From: Saprospiraceae bacterium
GTDB taxonomy: Bacteria > Bacteroidota > Bacteroidia > Chitinophagales > Saprospiraceae
NCBI GenBank assembly: GCA_016715465.1
Contig: JADKAA010000029.1
Location: 62,001-126,000 of the forward strand
Length of the DNA stretch: 64,000 bases
Direction: 5' to 3'
A program made the translations under genes and the position numbers. Below the pieces are notes generated by a model that did not search any database, had not been told where the DNA came from, and worked only from the letters and a program-made list of their open reading frames with translations. The stretch's first letter is position 1; every line of letters begins with the position of its first letter. Shown piece by piece: positions 1 through 9,686 of this stretch.

Positions 1-314
1 CGGATATTGGCATGACTTTTTTACCTGCATATAAGGATTTATATATACCCAACTACCTGAGGGATTTTAATTCCGACCATAAGGAGTGGCAATTACTAAG
101 GCGTGGCAGATATGTGGAATTCAACCTGGTCTGGGACAGAGGCACCCGGTTTGGTTTGGAAACAGATGGAAGGACAGAATCAATCCTGATGAGTTTGCCA
201 AGAGATGCCCGTTGGATATACAATTACACGCCAGTACCCGGATCTAGGGAAGCCGAAACTGTGGCTTTGTTGAAAAAGGACATAAGCTGGATTTCTCAAA
301 ATTCGGCGACTTGA
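1..314 (+). CDS. hemF: Oxygen-dependent coproporphyrinogen III oxidase, C-terminal part
   Basis: This is the last ~104 codons of HemF, which oxidatively decarboxylates coproporphyrinogen III to protoporphyrinogen IX in haem synthesis. The frame is open to the left edge (first full codon at base 3), so the start lies outside the window. The conserved C-terminal block of the family is clear: RRGRYVEFNLVWDRGT followed by FGLETDGRTESILMSLP, then a short tail. The stop codon overlaps the TTG start of the MATE transporter gene, suggesting co-transcription. The family is about 300 residues, so roughly two thirds is missing because of the window edge, not because of damage. Identification rests on recall of the family motif and is firm. 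Confidence 0.93.
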   Translation, partial: DIGMTFLPAYKDLYIPNYLRDFNSDHKEWQLLRRGRYVEFNLVWDRGTRFGLETDGRTESILMSLPRDARWIYNYTPVPGSREAETVALLKKDISWISQNSAT

Positions 315-1666
315 GCAGTGAACAAAGGTCATTGAATGTAGATACCTCGGTAAAAGGCATCATCATGCTTACCCTGCCCATCAGTCTGGCCAGGTTGGTA
401 CCTGAACTTAACTTCCTTTTTAATGCCATTTTCCTGGGTCATCTGGGTACTAAAGAATTGGCTTATGCAGCCCTGACCGGGGTTTATTATCTCATTTTTG
501 CGGCCATGGGTTATGGCTTAAGCAATGCCATTCTTTCCCTGATTTCCAGACAAGCCGGAGAAAATTCAAGGGAGGGCATTATAAATACACTCAGACATGG
601 TTATCTGGTGGCAGCTGTTTTGGCCTTGCTTGCATTTGGATTGACCTTCTTTGGATTTGAATCTATCTTACAGATTGCGGGGGTTTCCCGTCCGGATGCT
701 ACAGCTGTCAAATCATTCCTTGACATCCGCATCTTTGGCTTAATATTTTTATATGGATATCAATTGTCCAATTCCTACCTCATTTGCATTCAGGAGACCA
801 GGTGGCTTTTGTTTGCATCTGTGATAGAATCGGTAGCCAATATTGTCTTTGATTATTGGTTTATTTTTGGCGGTTTTGGCATACAGGCCATGGGTTTTAA
901 TGGCGCGGCTTATGCATCTGTCTTATCTGAAATCATAGGCTTTGCGGCGGTCTCTTTTGTCATCGTCTATAAAAAATTCAGTCTGAAATACGATATTCCT
1001 GAAACTTGGAAATTTCGGTTTTCACTCATGAAAAAGGTTTTTTATCAGTCAAGTCCGCTCATGGCTCAATATGCCATCAGCATCATTGCCTGGTGGATAT
1101 TTTATGTCATGATTAACCGCAATTACTCTTATGAGGGCCAGGCCGCGTCGCAGGCGATGAGAAATCTTTTTGGCATAAGTGGTGTGTTTTCATGGGCATT
1201 TGGAGCCACTACAAACACCGTATTGAGCAACATTCTGGGACAGGGTAAAAAGCATGAATTTCATGCAACCTTACTGCGCATCATGAAAATCAGTTGCTTT
1301 GGCATGCTGGTTTTTATCCTGGTCATCAACCTCGTACCCCAATGGATATTCAATATTTATGGGCAAAAGGAATCATTTAATTTTGTAGGTACATCCATAC
1401 TTAGGGTAGTGACAAGTGCCATGTTAATGCTCACTATTGGGGTATTGTGGCTGAATGCGGTTGTGGCTACCGGAAATACCCGTTATGTTTTTTATACAGA
1501 ATTCGTGAGTATAATGGCATACCTGATTTATGTTTACTTCGCGGTTGAAGTTTACCACGCAAGCATCGCTACAGCATGGATGAGTGAATGGATTTACTGG
1601 TCGGTAATGTTTGTGCTATCCTATGGGTACATAAGGCGATGGCTTACCTATCCAAATGTACCTTAA
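311..1666 (+). CDS. MATE family efflux transporter
   Basis: A 451-residue hydrophobic protein with about twelve predicted membrane segments, the normal size and layout of MATE (multidrug and toxin extrusion) antiporters, which export cationic drugs or metabolites using Na+ or H+ gradients. The N-terminal half has the family-like stretch ending in FLGHLGTKELAYAAL, and the two halves look like the usual repeat. The start chosen is TTG at 311, overlapping the hemF stop; the next ATG at 365 would remove the first helix boundary, so TTG is preferred. The substrate cannot be read from sequence. Physical coupling to hemF may be incidental. Confidence 0.88.
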   Translation: MSSEQRSLNVDTSVKGIIMLTLPISLARLVPELNFLFNAIFLGHLGTKELAYAALTGVYYLIFAAMGYGLSNAILSLISRQAGENSREGIINTLRHGYLVAAVLALLAFGLTFFGFESILQIAGVSRPDATAVKSFLDIRIFGLIFLYGYQLSNSYLICIQETRWLLFASVIESVANIVFDYWFIFGGFGIQAMGFNGAAYASVLSEIIGFAAVSFVIVYKKFSLKYDIPETWKFRFSLMKKVFYQSSPLMAQYAISIIAWWIFYVMINRNYSYEGQAASQAMRNLFGISGVFSWAFGATTNTVLSNILGQGKKHEFHATLLRIMKISCFGMLVFILVINLVPQWIFNIYGQKESFNFVGTSILRVVTSAMLMLTIGVLWLNAVVATGNTRYVFYTEFVSIMAYLIYVYFAVEVYHASIATAWMSEWIYWSVMFVLSYGYIRRWLTYPNVP

Positions 1667-1896
1667 TATGAATCCGGAGGGATGGCACATCGGACAATAC
1701 CTTGTTTGTGACAAAAAGCATAAAGCTGAATGAAAAAAGTTGACATTTCATAAATATATTTTGAAAGTATCAAGATTAGAAAATAATTCCGGCAGCCAGT
1801 AATGATGGTCTTTTGTTAAAATAATGCTAAATTTCGCAAAACAATTAAACCATAGTCGAAAATACCTGTCAATAAGCAAATTTAAAATCAAAAATC

Positions 1897-2289
1897 ATGA
1901 AATCAACTACTTTTCTTACAATTTTGGTGACAATATCAGTCATTTTGTCGTCTGCATTCACCACACCACCCAGATGGGTGCTCATTGGTCAGAAAGAAGC
2001 GAATTTTGGACCAGACCGGGATGTGCTCAAAGTAACGGGCAACGATATATTTAAAGCCATAAAAATTAAGGTAGTCGATGCCGGGCTCGATATGATGGAC
2101 ATGGACATTTATTTTGAGAATGGTGAAAAAATGAATGTATCCATTAAAAAGAATTTTAGTCAGGGTGAAGAAAGCCGTGTCATAGATTTACCGGGCAATA
2201 GAAGAAGGATTGATCGCATTAGTTTCTTGTATGACACCAAAGGCGTATTTAAAGGGAAAGCCAATGTGTTGGTTTATGGAAAAAAATAG
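1897..2289 (+). CDS. Small secreted protein of unknown function
   Basis: A 130-residue protein with an N-terminal signal peptide (hydrophobic stretch at residues ~4-20, ending in SSAFT). The mature part is a compact beta-rich domain with the phrase WVLIGQKEANFGPDRD near its start and several positions of alternating hydrophobic residues, similar to what I recall of the DUF2541-type domains (a family assignment I cannot check here). It sits alone between the MATE gene and a strong hairpin terminator, with a 230-base leader region. A competing forward frame at 1824-2054 overlaps it and lacks any protein-like character. Function unknown; probably periplasmic. Confidence 0.72.
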   Translation: MKSTTFLTILVTISVILSSAFTTPPRWVLIGQKEANFGPDRDVLKVTGNDIFKAIKIKVVDAGLDMMDMDIYFENGEKMNVSIKKNFSQGEESRVIDLPGNRRRIDRISFLYDTKGVFKGKANVLVYGKK

Positions 2290-2293
2290 ACCA

Positions 2294-2327
2294 TAAAAAA
2301 AGCACCTCACTTGAGGTGCTTTTTTTA
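2294..2327. terminator. Bidirectional rho-independent terminator
   Basis: An 8-bp perfect stem (AGCACCTC / GAGGTGCT) with a 4-base loop, flanked by an A run on the left and a T run on the right. It can end both the small secreted protein gene on the forward strand and tRNA-Ala on the reverse strand. Confidence 0.88.
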
Positions 2328-2329
2328 TG

Positions 2330-2403
2330 TGGAGAATACCGGGCTCGAACCGGTGACCTCTACGCTGCCAGCGTAGCGCTCTAGCCAACTGAGCTAATTC
2401 CCC
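2330..2403 (-). tRNA. tRNA-Ala (anticodon GGC)
   Basis: Reading the reverse strand, 74 bases fold as a full cloverleaf: acceptor GGGGAAT with ATTCTCC, D stem GCTC/GAGC, anticodon stem CTACG/CGTAG with loop CTGGCAG (anticodon GGC), a 5-base variable loop, and T arm ACCGG-TTCGAGC-CCGGT. The discriminator base is A and no CCA is encoded. The anticodon reads GCC alanine codons. Confidence 0.95.
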
Positions 2404-2443
2404 CCTGATTTGGCGTTGGCAAATATACGGCTAATTTTTTATT

Positions 2444-3841
2444 TTACAAATGTATCACCTCATCATAAGCAGCGGCGGTCGCCTCCATGATGGCTTCGCT
2501 CATGGTAGGATGTGGGTGAACGGCTTTTAAAATTTCATGCCCCGTTGTCTCCAGTTTTTTGGCGACAACTATTTCCGCAATCATTTCAGTGACATTCATG
2601 CCAATCATATGTGCACCCAATAATTCTCCATATTTTGCATCATAAATGACCTTCACAAAACCTTCTTTTGCACCGGCAGCACTTGCTTTGCCAGAGGCAG
2701 AAAAAGGAAATTTGCCTACCTTGATTTCATGACCTGCTTCTTTGGCGGCAGCTTCTGTAAGTCCTACACTGGCTACTTCAGGCGCACAATAGGTACATGA
2801 AGGAATATTGCCGTAATCCAGTGGCTCAGCATGCAGTCCGGCAATTTTTTCTACACAGGTAATTCCTTCTGCACTTGCCACGTGGGCCAAAGCCTGGGTT
2901 GGAATAACGTCACCAATGGCATAGATGCCCGGCACATTGGTTCTGTAAAATGCATCTACTTTTAACATGCCCCTGTCGGTTTCCACACCCAGTAGTTCCA
3001 GTCCAATATTTTCAGTATTCGGGCTTACACCTGCTGAGCTCAACACAATGTCACACTCTATGACTTCTTCCTTACCGTCTTTGCGGCTTTTTGTGGTCAC
3101 TTTGCATTTTTCACCTGAGGTATCCACCTTTTCCACAGAGGTATTGGCCATTACCTTAATGCCACTTTTTTGGAATACTTTGCCCAGTTCTTTCGAAACT
3201 TCAATGTCTTCTCTCGGTAGAAGCCCCTGTTCCAGGAACTCAACCAATATGACCTCTGTACCAATGGAATGATAGAAATAGGCAAATTCTACACCGATGG
3301 CACCTGCGCCTACCACTACCATTTTGGTAGGCTGCGTTGGCAATGACATGGCCTCCCTGTAACCAATGATTTTTTTACCATCAATTGGCAGGTTAGGCAG
3401 CTGTTTTGCCCTGCTTCCGGTAGCGATGATAATATGCTCGGCATTGAATTCCGCTTTTTTGCCTTCTGCATCAGTTACTACTACTTTCTTTCCTCTGGCA
3501 AGGGTTGCTGTACCCATGATGACCGTAATTTTATTTTTCTTCATCAGAAAATTAACTCCTTTACTCATACCGTCTGCCACCCCTCTGCTACGCTTGATAA
3601 TTCCGGTAAAATCGGGCTTTGGATTACCTGCTATGATGCCGTAATCTTCTGCATGATTAATGTAATTAAATACCTGAGCACTTTTTAGTAAAGCCTTGGT
3701 AGGGATACAACCCCAATTAAGACAGATACCACCGAGTGATTCTCTCTCGATTACCGCTACTTTTTTTCCCAGTTGGGCTGCCCTGATCGCTGCCACATAA
3801 CCTCCCGGTCCACTGCCAATTACAATGATGTCAAAATTCAT
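2444..3841 (-). CDS. lpdA: Dihydrolipoyl dehydrogenase (E3)
   Basis: A 465-residue flavoprotein that reoxidises dihydrolipoamide in 2-oxoacid dehydrogenase complexes and the glycine cleavage system, using FAD and NAD+. Visible features: N-terminal FAD-binding GSGPGGYVAAIRAAQLG, the redox-active disulfide motif GGICLNWGCIPTKALL, a second Rossmann loop VGAGAIGVEFA for NAD, the ATG-free GDV motif (AIGDVIPTQALAHVA) and the C-terminal active-site HPHPTMSEA. The start is ATG at 3841, because the frame upstream to 3877 adds 12 residues before the conserved FDIIVIG start. Single gene facing away from guaA; its E1/E2 partners are not in the window. Confidence 0.96.
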   Translation of the reverse strand: MNFDIIVIGSGPGGYVAAIRAAQLGKKVAVIERESLGGICLNWGCIPTKALLKSAQVFNYINHAEDYGIIAGNPKPDFTGIIKRSRGVADGMSKGVNFLMKKNKITVIMGTATLARGKKVVVTDAEGKKAEFNAEHIIIATGSRAKQLPNLPIDGKKIIGYREAMSLPTQPTKMVVVGAGAIGVEFAYFYHSIGTEVILVEFLEQGLLPREDIEVSKELGKVFQKSGIKVMANTSVEKVDTSGEKCKVTTKSRKDGKEEVIECDIVLSSAGVSPNTENIGLELLGVETDRGMLKVDAFYRTNVPGIYAIGDVIPTQALAHVASAEGITCVEKIAGLHAEPLDYGNIPSCTYCAPEVASVGLTEAAAKEAGHEIKVGKFPFSASGKASAAGAKEGFVKVIYDAKYGELLGAHMIGMNVTEMIAEIVVAKKLETTGHEILKAVHPHPTMSEAIMEATAAAYDEVIHL

Positions 3842-4037
3842 ATTTTCATTTTTTCTACTGGTCGCAAAAATACTCATTTCTTTTCAAAGAAAACACAGGC
3901 CTGCCACAAATACAGGATTTGACCTTGATGACCATTGGCAGGGATTATTTGGGCCATATCAAATGGTTTGTTTGGTCAATTAAAGCAATTCAATTCGCAG
4001 AATTGGAATATCTTTGTGGCTCAATGAGAAAGATATT

Positions 4038-5579
4038 ATGAAGGAAAGAATCATCATTCTTGATTTTGGATCACAATATACACAGTTGATTGCCAGGAGA
4101 TTGAGAGAGTTAAATGTGTATTGTGAAATCTTTCCGTACAACAAACTCCCCCAAGACTTTTTAGCTGCCAAAGCCATAATTTTATCCGGGAGTCCGTTTT
4201 CAGTATTGGATGCCAACGCTTTATATACTGATTTATCTCAGTTCGCCGGCAAAATACCTGTGCTTGGCATTTGTTATGGTGCGCAACTCACTGCACACCA
4301 ATTTGGAGGTAAAGTTTCAAAAACCCTTCAACGAGAATATGGTAAAGCTACGTTAAGTCTGGGGGCGGTGAAAGATCCTTTGTTTGCTGACATTTTGCCA
4401 TCCTCCCAGGTATGGATGTCCCACGGAGATTCAATTGAACAACTGCCCGGCACATTCGAATCGATAGCCACCACAGCTGACATTCCGGTGGCCGCATTCC
4501 GTTCGAAACCGGGAATTTGGCAACATCCCTATTATTGCCTTCAGTTTCATCCGGAGGTTACCCATAGTGATCAAGGCAAGGATATCCTCCGAAATTTTGT
4601 AGTCAATATTGCCGGCTGCGCTTGCGATTGGACACCGGCGGCATTCATTGAGGAGAAAATCCATGAAATCATAAACATGGTTGGCAATGATCGGGTACTG
4701 ATGGGTTTATCCGGAGGTGTAGATTCTACAGTGGCAGCAACCTTGATACATAAAGCCATAGGAAGCAACCTCACTTGTGTTTTCCTCGACAACGGCCTGC
4801 TGAGAAAAGGTGAGTTTGATGCAGTAATGCACTCTTATAGAAATATGGGCTTCAACATTGTGGGTGTGGACGCCTCAAACGCATTTTTAGATGAATTGCA
4901 GGGGATTTCTGACCCTGAATTAAAGAGGAAAGCCATTGGGAGAGTTTTTATAGAAGTTTTTCAGAAGGAGGCTGCTAAGTTCGAAGGAATCAGGTGGTTG
5001 GGTCAGGGTACCATCTACCCGGATGTAATAGAATCAGTATCTGTCCACGGACCATCGGTAACCATCAAATCCCACCATAACGTGGGTGGTTTGCCTGACA
5101 CACTGCATTTAAAGTTATTGGAACCCATTCGAATGTTATTCAAAGATGAAGTACGCAGGGTTGGCCTGGCCTTGGGAATCGACCAGGATCTTATAGGGCG
5201 ACACCCTTTTCCAGGCCCTGGTTTAGCCATACGCGTTTTGGGTGAAATCACCCGTGAAAAAATCAGGTTGTGCCAGGATGCCGATGCCATTTTCATAGCA
5301 AACCTGAAAAAACACAATCTTTATAATGTCGTTTGGCAAGCAGGAGCTATTCTCCTCCCGGTTCAGTCGGTAGGAGTTATGGGGGATGAGCGCACATACG
5401 AATTTACGGTAGCCTTACGTTGTGTTAACTCAGTAGATGGCATGACCGCCACCTGGTCGGATTTGCCGTATGACTTTTTAAATACCGTTTCGAGTGAAAT
5501 TATCAATAATGTTAAAGGAATCAATAGGGTGGTATATGACATCAGCACTAAACCGCCGGCTACCATTGAGTGGGAATAG
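4038..5579 (+). CDS. guaA: GMP synthase (glutamine-hydrolysing)
   Basis: A 513-residue enzyme converting XMP to GMP with glutamine-derived ammonia. The class I amidotransferase half has the nucleophile in LGICYGAQL (Cys79) and HPEV (His171, Glu173). The ATP pyrophosphatase half has SGGVDS at 225-230, and the C-terminal dimerisation domain is complete, ending in the usual TKPPATIEWE. I place the start at ATG 4038 (MKERIIILDFGSQYTQLI); the open frame begins earlier at a TTG (4014) that adds eight unlikely residues. The last 44 bases overlap the proposed start of the next gene, a lipoprotein, in another frame. Confidence 0.97.
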   Translation: MKERIIILDFGSQYTQLIARRLRELNVYCEIFPYNKLPQDFLAAKAIILSGSPFSVLDANALYTDLSQFAGKIPVLGICYGAQLTAHQFGGKVSKTLQREYGKATLSLGAVKDPLFADILPSSQVWMSHGDSIEQLPGTFESIATTADIPVAAFRSKPGIWQHPYYCLQFHPEVTHSDQGKDILRNFVVNIAGCACDWTPAAFIEEKIHEIINMVGNDRVLMGLSGGVDSTVAATLIHKAIGSNLTCVFLDNGLLRKGEFDAVMHSYRNMGFNIVGVDASNAFLDELQGISDPELKRKAIGRVFIEVFQKEAAKFEGIRWLGQGTIYPDVIESVSVHGPSVTIKSHHNVGGLPDTLHLKLLEPIRMLFKDEVRRVGLALGIDQDLIGRHPFPGPGLAIRVLGEITREKIRLCQDADAIFIANLKKHNLYNVVWQAGAILLPVQSVGVMGDERTYEFTVALRCVNSVDGMTATWSDLPYDFLNTVSSEIINNVKGINRVVYDISTKPPATIEWE

Positions 5580-6873
5580 CCTTCTGGTCGGCTGGATATT
5601 TATGTTGTTTTTTTCCTGCAGCCCTTCAAAGCGGGTGTCAGTTGATGTTCCACATCCACCAAAAGAAGAACAGAAAGAAATACCTGACAAATCACAGGAT
5701 CCGCCTAAAGTGATAGACGCTGAAAAGCCAAAAACGAATATTGAAAAAGAGAAGCCAGAAGTGGCCGAAAAACAGCCCGATAATATCCCTGACACGAATA
5801 AAAGGAATAAATCAACCTACTACATCGCTATGGTCTTGCCATTTTCTGAAACAGAAGGAGATATGCGCTTCCTGCAATATTATGGAGGTGCTAAAATAGC
5901 GGCGCAGGAACTCGAGTTTGAAGGCATAAACCTTATGGTCCATGTGTATGATGCCAACGAAACTGATGTGGTAAATAAGATTAACACCGATAGTTTGGCT
6001 GTTATATTTGGTCCAAATGATGAGGCAGTACTCAAGCAAATCATTGAGCTGGGAACCAAAGATAATGTACCCGTGGTTTCACCATTTTTCAGCTTATCAA
6101 GTATCGAAAATAATCCTCAATTTGTACAATTAAAACCTTCATTGAAGGCTCATTTTAGTGCTATTGTCAATCACGTTTCTGCAAATTTTAATCCCAACGC
6201 GGTGGTTTTAGTCGGGAGAAATACCAAGGCAGACAAATCGTGGTTTAGTTATATTCAATCCATAGCAAAACTCAATTATCAAAGCGGAAACGAAAAACCA
6301 TTCTCGGAGTTTTTCATTCCGGATGATTCATTGGCCAACGGCAGCAATGTCTTTGGTGACCTTTTGCATCATCACCATAAGTCGGTCTTTATATTCCCAA
6401 ATTATTCTTACAAAGATGAATTATATCTGTATGACGCCATGCGCAGGCTAAATGCAGAAAAGGGTGAGCAGCAAATCCGGGTGTATGGTATGCCCATTTT
6501 AAAAGATTCCGAAAAAATGAGTTTTGATTTTTTCACTAACCTCCACATTACAGTGCCGGCATCCAGATATGTAGAAGCGGAAAGGGACGAAGTAAAGTAC
6601 TTTGATCGGAAGTTTTTCGACAATTTTGGTGCCCTGCCGGACATGGATGCCTATGAAGGTTTTGACCACCTGCTGTTTCTTGGAAGGTACATTAGCAGAT
6701 ATGGAAAGACATTTACAGAGAAGCTGGGCGATGAAGCAGAACCATACTTACAGACTAGATTCCTTGTACAACCAGTCAAATCAGACGGATCTGGAAATGA
6801 AGTGGATTATTACGAAAACAGGCATCTTGATATCCTCGAATTTGATGGACAAAAGTTTGTCAGGATCAATTGA
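5536..6873 (+). CDS. Lipoprotein with periplasmic-binding (type 1) fold
   Basis: A ~445-residue predicted outer-envelope lipoprotein. From ATG 5536 it has a signal peptide with RR in the n-region and a lipobox-like FFSC, then a Pro/Lys/Glu-rich linker (~residues 35-90), then a domain opening with YYIAMVLPFSETEG that resembles the branched-chain amino acid/ANF receptor-type binding fold (ordered as STYYIAMVLPF, GGAKIAAQELEFEGI, and VIFGPNDEAVLKQI). In Bacteroidota such domains are often attached to LysM proteins; no LysM repeat is seen here. The open frame extends to 5494, but the later ATG gives a proper signal peptide. Overlaps the end of guaA and lies 6 bases before trmH, so all three may form one transcript. 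Ligand unknown. Confidence 0.72.
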   Translation: MTSALNRRLPLSGNSLLVGWIFMLFFSCSPSKRVSVDVPHPPKEEQKEIPDKSQDPPKVIDAEKPKTNIEKEKPEVAEKQPDNIPDTNKRNKSTYYIAMVLPFSETEGDMRFLQYYGGAKIAAQELEFEGINLMVHVYDANETDVVNKINTDSLAVIFGPNDEAVLKQIIELGTKDNVPVVSPFFSLSSIENNPQFVQLKPSLKAHFSAIVNHVSANFNPNAVVLVGRNTKADKSWFSYIQSIAKLNYQSGNEKPFSEFFIPDDSLANGSNVFGDLLHHHHKSVFIFPNYSYKDELYLYDAMRRLNAEKGEQQIRVYGMPILKDSEKMSFDFFTNLHITVPASRYVEAERDEVKYFDRKFFDNFGALPDMDAYEGFDHLLFLGRYISRYGKTFTEKLGDEAEPYLQTRFLVQPVKSDGSGNEVDYYENRHLDILEFDGQKFVRIN

Positions 6874-6879
6874 ATTGCT

Positions 6880-7557
6880 ATGTTGTCTAAAGAAAGAATC
6901 GACAGGCTTACATTGGCCATAAGTAAAAGGCAATGGGATCTTACGGTAGTTCTTGAAAATGTACATGACCCGCACAATTTGGGAGCGGTACTTCGCAGTT
7001 GTGAGGCCATTGGGATTACTGAGATTTTTGTCATCTATACCGAAGAAACACCTAACGCTACACGTTATGTAGGGCGAAATGCATCAAGCGGTGTTTCCAA
7101 ATGGATCAAGACTCATTTTTTTTATGACCTCGACGCATGTATGCGAAGTGTAAAAAGTTCGTATGGCAAGGTCTTTACTACCCATCTGGGTGAAGGGGCA
7201 AAATCACTTTATGAATTGGATCTGACAGTGCCCGCTGCTTTGATGTTTGGGAATGAAAAGTTTGGCTTAAGCAAAGAAGCGCTCTCTTATGCGGACCATA
7301 ACTTTGTGATCCCAATCCAAGGCATGGCTGAAAGCCTTAATGTATCAGTAGCATGTTCGGTTTCTGTATTCGAAGCCATGCGGCAAAGACAGAAGGCTGG
7401 AATGTATGACAGGGTGTTTGATGAACAAGATCCGCTGATGGCACATGCCTGGCAGGATTATCTGGAAAAAGCAAGGCCTAGAATTTATGAGAAAGATGCG
7501 AGGCTTTTGAATGAAAAGATAAATGAAGTCAGGTCAAATAAAAAAGCCGGTCAGTAA
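6880..7557 (+). CDS. trmH: SpoU-family RNA 2'-O-methyltransferase (TrmH-like)
   Basis: A 225-residue knotted (SPOUT) methyltransferase. The three family motifs are present in order: NVHDPHNLGAVLRSCEA, LMFGNEKFGLSKEAL, and IPIQGMAESLNVSVACSV. Length and the C-terminal extension fit TrmH, which methylates G18 in tRNA, better than the longer 23S rRNA enzymes (RlmB), but the exact target is inferred. It follows the lipoprotein gene by 6 bases. Its stop codon lies inside the terminator hairpin that ends the transcript. Confidence 0.88.
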   Translation: MLSKERIDRLTLAISKRQWDLTVVLENVHDPHNLGAVLRSCEAIGITEIFVIYTEETPNATRYVGRNASSGVSKWIKTHFFYDLDACMRSVKSSYGKVFTTHLGEGAKSLYELDLTVPAALMFGNEKFGLSKEALSYADHNFVIPIQGMAESLNVSVACSVSVFEAMRQRQKAGMYDRVFDEQDPLMAHAWQDYLEKARPRIYEKDARLLNEKINEVRSNKKAGQ

Positions 7558-7569
7558 GACCGGCTTTTA
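7541..7569. terminator. Rho-independent terminator between convergent genes
   Basis: Stem AAGCCGGTC/GACCGGCTT with loop AGTAA, an A run before and a T run after. It overlaps the last codons of trmH and can also end the reverse-strand TPR/PD40 gene. Confidence 0.87.
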
Positions 7570-7595
7570 TTGATTTTGTAACTTATGCCTTAGCA

Positions 7596-9641
7596 CTAGT
7601 TCTTTTTAATTCTTTCAATGATGCCACCATTGTCGATGACCACTTCAGCGTCTGCATACCCCCTGTTTATGGCCTGGATGCGTGCCTGATCTGCTTCATT
7701 ATAGTTGGTGAAACCTCCCAGGATAAAGATGGTCCAGGCCCCCTTAGTCCATTGTTCCAGGCGACCAAGATCCTTCACTTTTTTGCTGTCAAACCAGATT
7801 GGGTCTTCAAAACTACCTAACCTTACCTTGTATTCCCTCTCAATGGAAGGAGGAAGGGGTTTGGTATATTCAAAGTTGTCTGTAATAAGTTTTTGATCTT
7901 GTTTTTTATTTTGGTTTGAAGTCACTGTCTTTTCAGACGAGCCTGCCCTGACATCACTTTGCGACAACATCAATTCAAGATCTGAGGTGGAAAGCTCCTG
8001 CTCCACAATGAAAGCATCCTTAAAACCGGAATTTCTCACTTTTGCGAGTAATGCATCTGTTTCACCCCGCTCCAGGAAGTAGCCTAACCTTACTTTAGTG
8101 GCACTATTTATTTTTACTTTATAAATGTTTCCGAATTTAGTCAGGGGTTTAAACATGGTCACATCACTATTGTTGGAGGCCATTGAGGCAAGTTGAATAA
8201 AGAATACGCGCGGTTTGTCTTTAAGAATAACCTCTCCCATAGAAACCCTTCTTGCACCGGTGAGTACCGCATCGATATTGTCTACTGACTTTTGGGTGTA
8301 ACTGGCCTCATTCAATGCATAGGCGGGTGGGGGAGTCTCTTCCGTAATTTCATCTAACACAATGACATCAGGCATGGCTGGCTCGTTGATGATTTCTACA
8401 GTATAATTGTGTTCGGACAATGGCGATCTGTAAATGTCTTCCATGCCCTTTCCTCCTGCGCGATCAGAGGTGAAATACATCACCAGATTCTTGACATAGG
8501 GAAAATAATCGTTGCCTGAAGAATTTATACCATATCCCCCATGGTGCACATTTAAAAATCCGCCGCCTGTGTTTTGGGCAGAAAAGATATCGTATCCACC
8601 CAAACCTTCATGACTGTCACTGGCAAACCAAAGCAGTCCATCTGAATAGAAGGGCGTAATTTCATTTCCATCGGTATTGACCTCATCACCAAGATTTTCC
8701 GGGCTGCTCCATGTCGTACCATCATATATACTGCGGTAAATGTCCATACCACCAAATCCACCAGGTCTGTTTGACGCAAAGTACAAAGCAGTGCCATCAT
8801 GCGTAAAACAAGGGCTGAAATTTGCCAAGTCCCTGGCATTGTGTTCAAATGGAGATACTTGGATTAGATTATAGCCATTGTACTCTCCCAGATAAATGGT
8901 GGTTTCCATCATCCTATCCAATACAGTGCCACCATCGATATTTGAAACGGAGTATGCCACCAAATGGTTATCGGTCAGTGAGATAGCCTCTGCATTAATC
9001 TGATTGGTTTTACCTTCCATAAAAATAGCCGCCGCCGTGCCATTTTGAAGTGTTTTGCACAAATAACTGGATTTGCAGGATTCAAGACTTTTGCGTGTGT
9101 CATCCATCATAAATGGGGCTTTACTGCTGTTGAAAACGACCAGTTGGTCATATACCAGCGCTCCGTACTCAGACTCAGTAGTATTGAGATCCAGGTTTAA
9201 AGCCTTTTTTGTGTCTTCTGTCCTGATCAATTCCTTGGCAAATACGCAGCTTTGGATTTGCTTTTGTGCTATTTCTTTTTTACCGGCGCCACATTTATTG
9301 AATTTGGCAATGGCATCATCATATTTGCCATTCATCTTCAATGCGATGCCGTAATCATAGTAAACCTGATCGTCGCAAAGTTTCATGCTCTCCATCATAC
9401 TGTAGGTTGCACAAGCCAGGTCGATTTTACCCAGCTTCATCTGCACTTCGGCCAACAAGGCGAAACTTTTTGCATCGCTGGGTTGCTTACTCAGATGTTG
9501 GTTAAGTGAAGCTAGGGCCTCTGTGTAGAGTCCCTTGGCGATTTGGCCTTTGATGGCAACCAAATTGTCCTGTGACCAGGATACAGAAATAATTCCGTTT
9601 AAAATAGCCAATACGCATATCAGCCTTAGTTTCTTATTCAT
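7596..9641 (-). CDS. TPR / PD40 beta-propeller / SPOR-like envelope protein
   Basis: A 681-residue secreted protein. It has a signal peptide (1-23, ending SVSWSQ), TPR-like helices at ~25-125 (e.g. AKGLYTEALASLNQHLSKQP), a PD40/WD40-like propeller at ~275-420 with the repeat phrases LYFASNRPGGFGGMDIYRS, LWFASDSHEGLGGYDIF and MYFTSDRAGGKGMEDIYRS, and two SPOR-like modules, one near 480-550 and one near 610-681. This order recalls Bacteroidota envelope proteins such as PorE/OmpA-like T9SS accessory proteins, but there is no OmpA domain; SPOR-like ends suggest binding to cell-wall glycan. Single gene with its own -7 element. Exact role unknown. Confidence 0.8.
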   Translation of the reverse strand: MNKKLRLICVLAILNGIISVSWSQDNLVAIKGQIAKGLYTEALASLNQHLSKQPSDAKSFALLAEVQMKLGKIDLACATYSMMESMKLCDDQVYYDYGIALKMNGKYDDAIAKFNKCGAGKKEIAQKQIQSCVFAKELIRTEDTKKALNLDLNTTESEYGALVYDQLVVFNSSKAPFMMDDTRKSLESCKSSYLCKTLQNGTAAAIFMEGKTNQINAEAISLTDNHLVAYSVSNIDGGTVLDRMMETTIYLGEYNGYNLIQVSPFEHNARDLANFSPCFTHDGTALYFASNRPGGFGGMDIYRSIYDGTTWSSPENLGDEVNTDGNEITPFYSDGLLWFASDSHEGLGGYDIFSAQNTGGGFLNVHHGGYGINSSGNDYFPYVKNLVMYFTSDRAGGKGMEDIYRSPLSEHNYTVEIINEPAMPDVIVLDEITEETPPPAYALNEASYTQKSVDNIDAVLTGARRVSMGEVILKDKPRVFFIQLASMASNNSDVTMFKPLTKFGNIYKVKINSATKVRLGYFLERGETDALLAKVRNSGFKDAFIVEQELSTSDLELMLSQSDVRAGSSEKTVTSNQNKKQDQKLITDNFEYTKPLPPSIEREYKVRLGSFEDPIWFDSKKVKDLGRLEQWTKGAWTIFILGGFTNYNEADQARIQAINRGYADAEVVIDNGGIIERIKKN

Positions 9642-9678
9642 GAGACACTTAGTTTAGAAAAATAAACATTAAACAATA

Positions 9679-9686
9679 CAAATATA
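9679..9686 (-). promoter_or_regulatory. Bacteroidota -7 element upstream of the TPR/PD40 gene
   Basis: On the reverse strand TATATTTG matches TAnnTTTG, about 38 bases before the ATG. No good TTG is seen 19 bases upstream, so only the -7 half is supported. Confidence 0.45.

Noticed and set aside
1824..2054. 76-codon forward frame overlapping the small secreted protein
   Set aside because: Overlaps a frame with signal peptide and domain-like sequence; itself without such features.
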